From assembly GCA_035411585.1 (NCBI GenBank), contig DAONTI010000017.1, forward strand, positions 1 through 64,000: a DNA stretch of 64,000 nt, given 5' to 3'. Made by a program: the position numbers and the translations under genes. Positions 43,639-52,019 of the stretch are shown here, piece by piece. Below the pieces are notes generated by a model, which was not told where the DNA came from, ran no database searches, and worked only from the letters and a program-made list of their open reading frames with translations. Every line of letters starts with the position of its first letter. The first letter of the stretch is position 1. The stretch comes from MWDV01 sp002070715. GTDB lineage: Bacteria; Verrucomicrobiota; Verrucomicrobiia; Limisphaerales; MWDV01.

Positions 43639-45780
43639 CTACACAAACACGATTTCCGTGGTGGTGGCTTCCGGATCCCAACCGCGGGTCGGAGCGGGGG
43701 TGATGGAGGAAACATCCTTGATGGAAATCTGCCGGCCCCGTGTTTTCGGCGATTTCACGTCAATTTTGGCCGGGTCGCAGGTTTGCTGGTTGATCTTCTG
43801 GTGCGGGGCCGGTTTGTAGCGCACGTAAAGCACCGGCGGCGTGCCGGGGGTGAAAAACCGGAGGCGCGATTTTTCCGGAATGCAGAGATAGGCCTTGTTC
43901 AAAATGGCGCCGCCAAACTTGAACCGCTTGAGGTAGCTGGCTTTGCGGTCGGTGTAGGCGCAGGTGAAAATTTGCTCGCGGTCGGGCAGCCCGCAGTAAA
44001 ACAACTCCGGCCCCACAAACAATTTCTCCGGCAGCTCTGTGACCTTGTAGGTGCCGTCCTTGAAGACCAGCAGGACCTTGTCGAACTTGGTGCATTCCAA
44101 TTTGAATTCGTCGCCGTTGACCCGGTGTCCCACATACCCGCTCTTCCGATCGTAGCTGACCTTGAACGCCTTGAACGCCGCCGCTTTCAGGTCCACCTCT
44201 TCGTGCCGGGCGGACTTGGTCGTCAGGCGGGGGTATTGCGCGCCGTATGTCTTCAACAACGCCTCGAGATGGGCGATGGCGTATTTCGTGAGGTGTTTGA
44301 GTTCCTGGCGCGTCCGGGCCAGATCGGCCTTGGCCCGGTCCATCGCCGCGCGGTGCTGCTGGATGTCAAACAGCGAAATCCGGCGGATGCGCACCTGCAA
44401 CAGCCGTTCCACGTCCGCCTCCGTCAACGGCTGGCGCAGTTCCCGGGCAAACGGCTGGAACCCCTTGACCACCGCCGCCTGCACCGCCTCGGCGGTCCGG
44501 CATTTCTCGATTTGTTTGTAGAGGCGTTCCTCGATGAAGATGCGTTCCAGCGTGCGGAAATGGAGTTCGTCCTGCAGCTTCTGCTCGCGCAGCGTGAGTT
44601 CCTGCCGGAGCAGGGCCAGCAGTTGCGCGGTGTTCTCGCGCAAGACCTCGCTCACCGTCAGTTCCACAGGCCGGTTGTCCTTGATGACCACGATACGGCT
44701 GGCAATCGTCACCTCGCAATCGGTGAAGGCATACAAGGCATCCATCAACTGACCGGCGGTCACGCCGCTGGGACACTTGATTTCGATCTCGACTTTCTCC
44801 GCGGTGTAATCGCTGAGCGATTTGACCTTGAGCTTGCCCTTCTTCATCGCGGCCTCGATGGAGGCGATCAGCGATTCGGTGGTGGTCGTGGGCGGAATTT
44901 CCGTGATGGTCACGGTGGTGTCGTCGCGCGCCTTGAGGCGGGCGCGGACCTTCACGCTGCCCCTGCCGTCCTGGTAATCGCGGGCGTCCATGAGGCCGCC
45001 GGTGGGGAAATCCGGCAGGCATTTGAACGGCTGTTTTTTGAGAATGGCGATCTGGGCTTCGAGCAGTTCGACGAAATTGTGCGGCAGAATGCGCGCGCTC
45101 AATCCGACCGCGATGCCTTCCGCGCCGAGCAGCAGCGTGAGCGGCAGTTTGCACGGCAGCGTGACGGGTTCCGGGTTGCGACCGTCGTAGCTGGGCACGA
45201 ACGCGGTGATCTCGTCGTTGAACAACTCCGCCCGCGCCAGCGCGGTTAGGCGGCATTCAATGTAGCGGGGCGCGGCCGCGGGATCGCCCGTGTGCGGGTT
45301 GCCGAAATTACCCTGGCCTTCGATCAGATACCGCTTGTTGGCCAGCACCACGAGCGCATCGCCAATGGAGGCGTCGCCGTGCGGGTGGAACTTCATGGTG
45401 TCCCCCACGACGTTGGCCACTTTGGTAAAACGTCCGTCGTCGCCCAAATGCAACGCCCAGAGGATGCGCCGTTGCACCGGCTTCAATCCGTCCGCCAGAT
45501 TGGGAATGGCCCGGTCGCGGATGACGTAGCTGGCGTAATCCAGGAAGCCGCGGTCCACGCGACGATGCAGCCCGGCCTGGACCTGCCGGGGATCAAAGGG
45601 CCGCGCCGCGGCGGCTTCAATGGGTTCGGCGACGATATGCTCCGCAAGGCCGTTCCGCGCACGGGCCGCGCGTCCTTTGCGCGGACGCGGAGGCGGGACC
45701 GGCCCGGTGGGCAGGGCCGGCGGCGCCGCCATCGGCAGTTCGGGTTGTTTTGCATCGTGCTTCGTCTTGCGTGAACTCAT
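43639..45780 (-). CDS. parC: DNA topoisomerase IV subunit A-like (ParC/GyrA family)
   Basis: A 713-residue type IIA topoisomerase breakage-reunion subunit. After a disordered Pro/Arg/Ala-rich N-terminal extension of about 65 residues it has DYASYVIRDRAIPNLADGLKPVQRRIL, the GDTMKFHPHGDASIGDAL winged-helix segment and the catalytic Tyr in AAPRYIECRLTA. The tower and coiled-coil domains follow (LREQKLQDELHFRTLERIF). The C-terminal part is only partly propeller-like, so it resembles the ParC-like second GyrA paralogue seen in Bacteroidota and Chlamydiota. It needs a ParE/GyrB-type partner, not found here. ATGs at 45780 and 45795 are both possible starts. Confidence 0.88.
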   Translation of the reverse strand: MSSRKTKHDAKQPELPMAAPPALPTGPVPPPRPRKGRAARARNGLAEHIVAEPIEAAAARPFDPRQVQAGLHRRVDRGFLDYASYVIRDRAIPNLADGLKPVQRRILWALHLGDDGRFTKVANVVGDTMKFHPHGDASIGDALVVLANKRYLIEGQGNFGNPHTGDPAAAPRYIECRLTALARAELFNDEITAFVPSYDGRNPEPVTLPCKLPLTLLLGAEGIAVGLSARILPHNFVELLEAQIAILKKQPFKCLPDFPTGGLMDARDYQDGRGSVKVRARLKARDDTTVTITEIPPTTTTESLIASIEAAMKKGKLKVKSLSDYTAEKVEIEIKCPSGVTAGQLMDALYAFTDCEVTIASRIVVIKDNRPVELTVSEVLRENTAQLLALLRQELTLREQKLQDELHFRTLERIFIEERLYKQIEKCRTAEAVQAAVVKGFQPFARELRQPLTEADVERLLQVRIRRISLFDIQQHRAAMDRAKADLARTRQELKHLTKYAIAHLEALLKTYGAQYPRLTTKSARHEEVDLKAAAFKAFKVSYDRKSGYVGHRVNGDEFKLECTKFDKVLLVFKDGTYKVTELPEKLFVGPELFYCGLPDREQIFTCAYTDRKASYLKRFKFGGAILNKAYLCIPEKSRLRFFTPGTPPVLYVRYKPAPHQKINQQTCDPAKIDVKSPKTRGRQISIKDVSSITPAPTRGWDPEATTTEIVFV

Positions 45781-45928
45781 TTGGACGGCGCGCATTAAGC
45801 CAAAGAACACGGGGCGCTGGCAAGTTTGCGGACCGGTCGCGGCGCCACCAATCCCGCGGGGTGGGCAGATAAAATGGATGCCTCTCCGTTCGTCTTCCCG
45901 TGTCTTGCCGCGTCGGACGCCGGTCGGA

Positions 45929-46954
45929 TCAACGCCGCCCCGAGATGTCCAACATGCGCTGGATGGGAAGGCGGGCGCGTTCGAGAATGGCTGCAGGCAG
46001 TTCGATGCGGGGCGCGAGGTTCTTCAGGCAGTCGCGCACTTTCTCGAGGGTGTTCAACTTCATGAATTTGCATTCACTACAGCGGCAGTTGTCGCTGGGC
46101 AGATGCATCACGTCAAACACGGGTGCGGCGATGAATTGCTTGCCGGGACACTCCTTTTGCAGCCGGTGGATGATGCCCGCTTCGGTGACAATGATGAATT
46201 GCGTCGCCGGACTGGTCCGGCAGTAGCCGATCATTTTTTCCGTGGAGCAAACCGCGTCCGCAAGGTCGCGCACTTCGCGTAAAGCCTCCGGATGCACGAC
46301 CACTTTGGCGGCGGGATATTTCTCGCGGAGCTGGAGCACGCTGTCGCGCCGAAACGCGACGTGGACGTAGCAATCGCCCTTCCAGAGGGTCATGGGGCGT
46401 CCGGTTTGTTCCATCACCCATTGACCCAGATTTTCGTCAGGCACAAAGAGCAAATCCCGGTCGGCGGGGGCGGCCTGGACAATGGCTTCCGCGTTGCCGC
46501 TGGTGACAATCACGTCGCTGAGCGCCTTTACCTCCGCGGAACAGTTGATGTAGGCGATGGTCCAAAAGTTCGGATTGGTCTGCTGTAACGCCGCCAGTTG
46601 ATCAGCGGGACAACTTTCTTCAAGCGAACAGCCCGCGTCCTTGTCCGGGAGCACGACCGTCTTGTCCGGGTTCAAAATTTTTGCCGTCTCGGCCATGAAA
46701 TGCACGCCGCAGAACACGATGACATCCGCCGCGGTCTGGGCCGCCTGTTGCGCCAGCCCGAGCGAATCCCCCACATAATCCGCGATGTCTTGAATCTCCG
46801 GGACCTGGTAGTTGTGGGCGAGGATGACGGCGTTATGCTGCTGCTTGAGCGCGCGGATTTCGTGGTATAAGGCATCGCGGAGCGCGGGTGGTAGCGGCGG
46901 GCGCGCCGGGGAGGGCGCGGCGTCGGGCGGGGGCGTGGCAATCGCTTCAGTCAT
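45929..46954 (-). CDS. nadA: Quinolinate synthase A
   Basis: NadA condenses iminoaspartate with dihydroxyacetone phosphate to quinolinate in NAD biosynthesis and carries a 4Fe-4S cluster. The 341-residue protein has AVILAHNYQVPEIQDIADYVGDSLGL, the first cluster Cys in IVFCGVHFMAETAKIL, VVHPEALREV, the second in AVCSTEKM and the third within CRCSECKFMKLN, with the DNC-R-CSEC pattern of the family. I start at the ATG at 46954, after a Pro/Ala-rich leader; upstream in-frame residues overlap the cysK promoter. nadB and nadC are not adjacent. It diverges from cysK. Confidence 0.96.
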   Translation of the reverse strand: MTEAIATPPPDAAPSPARPPLPPALRDALYHEIRALKQQHNAVILAHNYQVPEIQDIADYVGDSLGLAQQAAQTAADVIVFCGVHFMAETAKILNPDKTVVLPDKDAGCSLEESCPADQLAALQQTNPNFWTIAYINCSAEVKALSDVIVTSGNAEAIVQAAPADRDLLFVPDENLGQWVMEQTGRPMTLWKGDCYVHVAFRRDSVLQLREKYPAAKVVVHPEALREVRDLADAVCSTEKMIGYCRTSPATQFIIVTEAGIIHRLQKECPGKQFIAAPVFDVMHLPSDNCRCSECKFMKLNTLEKVRDCLKNLAPRIELPAAILERARLPIQRMLDISGRR

Positions 46955-47135
46955 CGCCAAAAAACTAAAACCCGCCCGGAAACCTGTCAATGACCTGGCC
47001 AATCCCGCCGGCGCCGGTCTGCCAATTATTTGACGCGCCGGCCTCGGAGTGGGGGAGAAACCACTTGCGCATGGCAGGGATTCGGACACATTGAAGCCAG
47101 CATCATCAACAGCACATTACGATTGGAACACCATT

Positions 47136-48119
47136 ATGGGCCGCATTTACAACAACATCATTGAAACCATCGGGCGCACGCCGCTCGTCCGCCTCAATCG
47201 CGTTGCCGCGGACGTTCCCGCCACCCTTCTGCTCAAATGTGAATTCTTCAATCCCCTCGGCAGTGTGAAAGACCGGATCGGCCAGGCCATGATCGAGGAT
47301 GCCGAGCGGCGCGGAGCGCTCAAGCCGGGCACCACCATCATTGAACCGACCAGCGGAAACACCGGCATCGCCTTGGCCTTTGTGGCGGCGGCCAAGGGCT
47401 ATCCGCTGATCTTGACCATGCCGGATACCATGTCGCTGGAACGCCGCGTCTTGCTGGCCATGCTGGGGGCGAAACTGGTGCTTACTCCGGGCGCCGAGGG
47501 GATGAAAGCCGCCATCGCCAAAGCGGAACAACTGGCCCGGGAAATCCCCAATTCGTGGATTCCGCAACAGTTCGAAAATCCCGCCAACCCGGAGGTGCAT
47601 CAACGGACCACCGCCGAAGAAATCTGGCAGGACACCGATGGCCAGGTGGATTTCCTGGTGGCGGCGGTGGGCACGGGCGGCACGATTACCGGTTGCGTGG
47701 AGTTCATCAAACCCCGCAAGCCGGAGTTTCAGGCCATCGCCGTGGAACCCAAAGATTCGCCCGTCATTTCCCAAACGCTCGCAGGCCAACCGCTCAAGCC
47801 CGGACCGCATAAAATTCAAGGCGCGGGGGCGGGGTTTGTGCCGAAAAATCTGCATTTGCAAGACGCCGCCGGCCAGCCGCAGATTATCGAATGCGTGCAG
47901 GTCAGCAACGACGATGCGTTTGCCATGGCGCGGCGGTTGGCGAAGGAGGAAGGTATCCTTGCTGGAATTTCCACCGGCGCGAACGTGTGGGCGGCGCTGG
48001 AAGTGGCCCGGCGTCCGGAGAACCAAGGCAAGACGATTGTCACGATCGCCTGTTCCACGGGCGAACGTTATCTCAGCACCGCTCTCGCCGCCGAAGCGCG
48101 GGCTGCGGTGGGCGATTAA
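47136..48119 (+). CDS. cysK: Cysteine synthase (O-acetylserine sulfhydrylase)
   Basis: CysK makes L-cysteine from O-acetylserine and sulfide, using pyridoxal phosphate. The 327-residue protein begins MGRIYNNIIETIGRTPLVRL and carries the PLP Lys in NPLGSVKDRIG, the substrate loop EPTSGNTGIAL and the phosphate-binding GTGGTITG. AGAGFVPKNL and the C-terminal ISTGANVWAAL stretch are also typical. I start at the ATG at 47136; a longer reading from 47049 lacks homology. It diverges from nadA, with a 181-bp gap for promoters. cysE is not next to it. Confidence 0.95.
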   Translation: MGRIYNNIIETIGRTPLVRLNRVAADVPATLLLKCEFFNPLGSVKDRIGQAMIEDAERRGALKPGTTIIEPTSGNTGIALAFVAAAKGYPLILTMPDTMSLERRVLLAMLGAKLVLTPGAEGMKAAIAKAEQLAREIPNSWIPQQFENPANPEVHQRTTAEEIWQDTDGQVDFLVAAVGTGGTITGCVEFIKPRKPEFQAIAVEPKDSPVISQTLAGQPLKPGPHKIQGAGAGFVPKNLHLQDAAGQPQIIECVQVSNDDAFAMARRLAKEEGILAGISTGANVWAALEVARRPENQGKTIVTIACSTGERYLSTALAAEARAAVGD

Positions 48120-48201
48120 CCCTACCGAATCAACAAGCTGCTGGGGATTCGCCGGCCAGCCGGAATGGCCGGGCTGGGTTCACCGACAAGCGCGGCGATG
48201 C

Positions 48202-49821
48202 TCAGTCCGGACGGACGTCCGCTTGGTTGCGGAAGTCGCCGACGTTATCGCCCGTGTGACGGGCTTCGGCGCTCAGATGATGAGCGGCGCGCCACGCATG
48301 GTAGCCGATGGTGTCCAACTGACGCAGGCCATTCAGCGCGCGCAACGCCTGTCCCGCCTCCATGGTGCCCTGCGCGCTTTCCTCCAACAAATTGGCGCGC
48401 CCTTTGCGCCGGTATTCGGCCAGGGTGAACGAAAGTTGTTGCAATTGCTCCCGGTCCAGCGAAGGCGAGTGACTTTGCAAGGCCGCTTGCACCACGGTCA
48501 ACAGTTGTAGCACCAAGCGCTTGGACGCCTGCACCCGGGGTTCGCTGGTCAACAACGCCGGCTCCAAATCATCCTTTGCCGCAACTGCCAACCGGTACAA
48601 ATGATCCATCGCGTGGATGATCGCGATCCGGACATTGTGCTTGTCCGGGCGCGGCGCGGAAAAACTCACCGTGCCGAGGAAGCGCCGGGTTTCGCGCAAC
48701 GCCGTCAGGACTGCGGTGAGGCGTTCCTCGTCCGGGCGGACGTGGTGCTGGATGCCTTGGTCCACCGTGGCGAGGGTTTCGCCGAAAATCTCGAGCAACG
48801 TCCGGCGGACCGCTTCCACCGCCACTTCCGGTACTTCAATCAAGGAGGCGTCCAGGTGTCGGGTCAAAACCGGACCGCGTTCGGGAATGAGCCGTTCCAC
48901 GAAGCCGCTGAAAAAATTGACGTTGGACAGGACAATCAAAGCGGCGAGCAGGGTGAACCCGGAATGAAACGCCGCGAGAACGACCGCCCCGAATTGCAGC
49001 CCCATTTTCTGGTCCAACCACTGCACGGCGTAAACAAACGCGGGAAGCAATAAAAACGCCAGCACCCCCGCCATGAGACTGAACAGGATGTGGGCCAGCG
49101 CCGTGCGCCGCACGGAGGTCGTGGCCCCAATGGCCACCAGGGCGGAAGTGGAGGTGGTGCCGATGCTCGCGCCGATGATCAGCGCCGCGCCTTGTTCCAG
49201 ATCAATCATGCCGGAGTGGAACGCCGTCAGGGTCATCGCGATGATCGTGGCGGAGGACTGGGTGATCACGGTCAATACCATGCCCAAACCGACCAGCACC
49301 ACCCGGCCCCAGATTGTTCCGTGAGGCAATTGCTCCGGCGAAAAAGAGGTCGAGAGATGTCCCAGGCTGCTTTGCAGAATGTCAATGCCGACGAACATGA
49401 CGCCGAACCCCGCGACCGACAGCGCCACCGCCGCGTTGCGTCCCCGGGTAATCAGCCGGGCGAACGCGCCCAGCCCCACCAGGGGAAACGCCAGTTTGCC
49501 GATCCCGAATTTCAACCCCACCAGCGCCACCAACCAACCTGTGCTGGTGGTGCCCAGGCTCGCGCCCATGACGATCCCGACCGCCTGCGAAAAGGTCAGA
49601 ATCCCGGCGCTGACAAAACCGATGGTCGCCAGTGTGGTCGCACTGGAAGACTGGGCCAGCACAGTGATGCCAGTGCCGGAAACAAATGCGGTGGCGGGCC
49701 GCCCGGTGAAGCGCACGAGAATGCGCCGCAACGCGTCGCCGGCCGCCGTTTTCAACCCGTCGGTCATGAGAAACACGCCGAGCAGAAACAAGCCGATGCC
49801 GCCGAGTAATTGTGAGATCAT
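48202..49821 (-). CDS. Na+/phosphate cotransporter (NptA type) with PhoU-like tail
   Basis: A 539-residue membrane protein of the Na/Pi-II family, found in bacteria as YjbB/NptA-type transporters. It has eight or more hydrophobic segments and the paired repeats with the QSSS signature (TVLAQSSSATTLATIGF and TVITQSSATIIAMTLT), each followed by a GASLGTTST or GASIGTTST loop. The last 200 residues form a helical PhoU-like cytoplasmic domain (EVPEVAVEAVRRTLLEIFGE through DVRPD). It probably moves phosphate with Na+. The start is the ATG at 49821; the upstream in-frame stretch is rejected. It converges with cysK, 82 bp away. Confidence 0.9.
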   Translation of the reverse strand: MISQLLGGIGLFLLGVFLMTDGLKTAAGDALRRILVRFTGRPATAFVSGTGITVLAQSSSATTLATIGFVSAGILTFSQAVGIVMGASLGTTSTGWLVALVGLKFGIGKLAFPLVGLGAFARLITRGRNAAVALSVAGFGVMFVGIDILQSSLGHLSTSFSPEQLPHGTIWGRVVLVGLGMVLTVITQSSATIIAMTLTAFHSGMIDLEQGAALIIGASIGTTSTSALVAIGATTSVRRTALAHILFSLMAGVLAFLLLPAFVYAVQWLDQKMGLQFGAVVLAAFHSGFTLLAALIVLSNVNFFSGFVERLIPERGPVLTRHLDASLIEVPEVAVEAVRRTLLEIFGETLATVDQGIQHHVRPDEERLTAVLTALRETRRFLGTVSFSAPRPDKHNVRIAIIHAMDHLYRLAVAAKDDLEPALLTSEPRVQASKRLVLQLLTVVQAALQSHSPSLDREQLQQLSFTLAEYRRKGRANLLEESAQGTMEAGQALRALNGLRQLDTIGYHAWRAAHHLSAEARHTGDNVGDFRNQADVRPD

Positions 49822-50326
49822 GTGCGCCTGCGGTAAAGGTCCGCCTCCATCCGAAAACCGAGACGGCAGAGGTGCCGGGAGGGATTCGTCGAATCCCCGC
49901 CATTCCACCCGCCGGGGCCACGCCCCAACCCGACCGACAACTCAGGCAAAAGGCCCGGTTCGGCGCCCGCGCGAGGATGACCCGCAATGTGTAACGGCGC
50001 ACCCCGGGCCTTCCCAAGGTCAGGCCATCCATCAAGGATGACGCCGCGCTCGGGTTTCATTTGGGCATTCAAAATTGCCATGTTCGCCAAGCCATTTCTT
50101 TTGTTGCCCTCGAATTTCCAACAGTCTTTTCTCCGCGTCGAACAAATTTCCGTCGTTGCCTTGGTTCCGCGAGCGAAGACCCGTCCGCGAGAAAATCTTG
50201 AAATCCGGAACGCCCCAACGCTCATTGCTCTCGACGCAACCAAAGAGGGCTGACCGGTTCGGGGAGAAGAAAGCCATTGAGAGCGCCGGCTAAAAACGGT
50301 AATCACTCCCTAACCAGACACCAATC
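49822..50326. other. Intergenic gap between Na/Pi gene and fumC
   Basis: A gap of about 505 bp between divergent genes. It carries the promoters for both. A minus-strand frame at 50032-50277 (81 codons) is open but has no recognisable domain, so I do not call it a gene. I see no RNA gene or repeat. Confidence 0.45.
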
Positions 50327-51733
50327 ATGACTTTGAAAAAAACAGAAATCCCGGTCCGCGTGGAATCCGACAGCATGGGCAAGATCGAAGTGGCGGCCAA
50401 TGTGTATTGGGGCGCGCAAACCCAGCGCTCGCTCATCCATTTCGATATTGGTCGCGACCTCATGCCGCCCGAGTTGATCCGCGCCTTCGGCATTCTCAAG
50501 AAAGCGGCGGCGCTGGTGAACCAGGATTTGGGCAAGCTGCCCGCGGACAAGGCGAAGTTGATTGTGGCGGCGGCCGATGAGGTTATTGCCGGCAAGTTGA
50601 ACGATCAATTTCCGTTGCGCATCTGGCAGACCGGCAGCGGCACACAAACCAATATGAACGTGAACGAGGTGATCGCCAATCGCGCCATTGAAATGGCCGG
50701 GGGCCAACTCGGTTCGAAGGATCCGATTCATCCCAACGATCACGTCAATCGTTCCCAATCCTCGAACGACACCTTCCCCACGGCCATGCACATCGCCGCG
50801 GCGGAACGCGTGCAACGCCATCTGATTCCCGCCATCCAACAGATTCACGATGCCATTGCCGCCAAGGCGCGGGAATTTGCGGGTGTGGTTAAAATTGGGC
50901 GCACGCATTTGCAGGACGCCACCCCGCTGACGGTGGAGCAGGAAATGTCCGGTTGGGCCAGTTTGTTGGCGCGCGACATCGAACGACTGAAACAATCCGC
51001 GGATGGACTTTACGACTTGGCCATCGGCGGTACGGCCGTGGGCACGGGGCTAAACGCGCATCCGGAATTTGCCGCGCGTGCGGCGGAAAAAATCGCGGAA
51101 CTGACCCAACTACCTTTCCGTTCGCACCCGAACAAATTCGCGGCTTTGTCGGCGCACGACGAGTTGGTGTACGCGCATGGCGCGATTCTCACCCTGGCGG
51201 GATCGTTGATGAAAATTGCCAACGACATTCGCTGGCTGGCTTCCGGGCCGCGCTGTGGTCTGGGTGAATTGCAGATTCCGGAAAACGAACCCGGCTCCTC
51301 CATCATGCCGGGCAAGGTGAATCCCACCCAATGCGAAGCAATGACGATGATTGCCGTGCAGATTCACGGCAACCACGCGGCGATCGCCTTTGGCGGCTCG
51401 CAGGGCAATTTTGAATTGAACGTCTTCAAACCGGTGATGATCCATAATTTCCTGCACTCGGTGACGCTCCTGTGCGATGCGAGTCATGGTTTCGTGGATT
51501 ACATGATCAAGGGCATGACGCTGGATCGCGCGCGGATTGACGCTTACGTGCACAACTCACTTATGCTGGTGACGGCGCTTACACCAGCCATTGGCTACGA
51601 CAAGGCCGCAACCATCGCGCACGAAGCGCACGTGCAAAATCTCAATCTGCGTGAGGCTTGTCTGAAGCTCGGATATCTTTCGGGCGAAGAATTCGACCGC
51701 TTAGTCCGTCCCGAAGCCATGACGCATCCGTAA
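50327..51733 (+). CDS. fumC: Class II fumarate hydratase
   Basis: FumC interconverts fumarate and malate in the TCA cycle without an iron-sulfur cluster. The 468-residue protein has VRVESDSMGKIEVAANVYWGAQTQRSL, the QTGSGTQTNMNVNEVIANRA segment, NDHVNRSQSSNDTFPTAMH, the KIGRTHLQDATP catalytic stretch and the superfamily signature GSSIMPGKVNP. All are complete and the length matches the family. It stands alone, and no Shine-Dalgarno motif is evident before the ATG. Confidence 0.97.
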   Translation: MTLKKTEIPVRVESDSMGKIEVAANVYWGAQTQRSLIHFDIGRDLMPPELIRAFGILKKAAALVNQDLGKLPADKAKLIVAAADEVIAGKLNDQFPLRIWQTGSGTQTNMNVNEVIANRAIEMAGGQLGSKDPIHPNDHVNRSQSSNDTFPTAMHIAAAERVQRHLIPAIQQIHDAIAAKAREFAGVVKIGRTHLQDATPLTVEQEMSGWASLLARDIERLKQSADGLYDLAIGGTAVGTGLNAHPEFAARAAEKIAELTQLPFRSHPNKFAALSAHDELVYAHGAILTLAGSLMKIANDIRWLASGPRCGLGELQIPENEPGSSIMPGKVNPTQCEAMTMIAVQIHGNHAAIAFGGSQGNFELNVFKPVMIHNFLHSVTLLCDASHGFVDYMIKGMTLDRARIDAYVHNSLMLVTALTPAIGYDKAATIAHEAHVQNLNLREACLKLGYLSGEEFDRLVRPEAMTHP

Positions 51734-52019
51734 AATTCTGACTGCCGGTCAGCTTCGATTTCAAGCCGTGAAGGCCAGCCGCCCGCCGCGCGTGGGTGCG
51801 TTCGGTGTCCACCGGCGCGGCCGCAGACATTCTCCCGAAGCCCGATCCTCTCACGTCATCGCACTACGAACGGAGCTTGTCGGGTGCGACCGGCTCGGGT
51901 AAAAATGGGGCCATGCTTCACGTGCCAGGCCAAACCGTTTTGAATCACTACGGGCACAGCCTCGCCGGCGCCCGCCACAACCCAACCACGTCTCCTGACC
52001 GGTAGAACCATCAATAACT

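Noticed and set aside
50032..50277. Small minus-strand frame of 81 codons
   Set aside because: No domain, no ribosome site and no neighbours that would support it; possible but unsupported.
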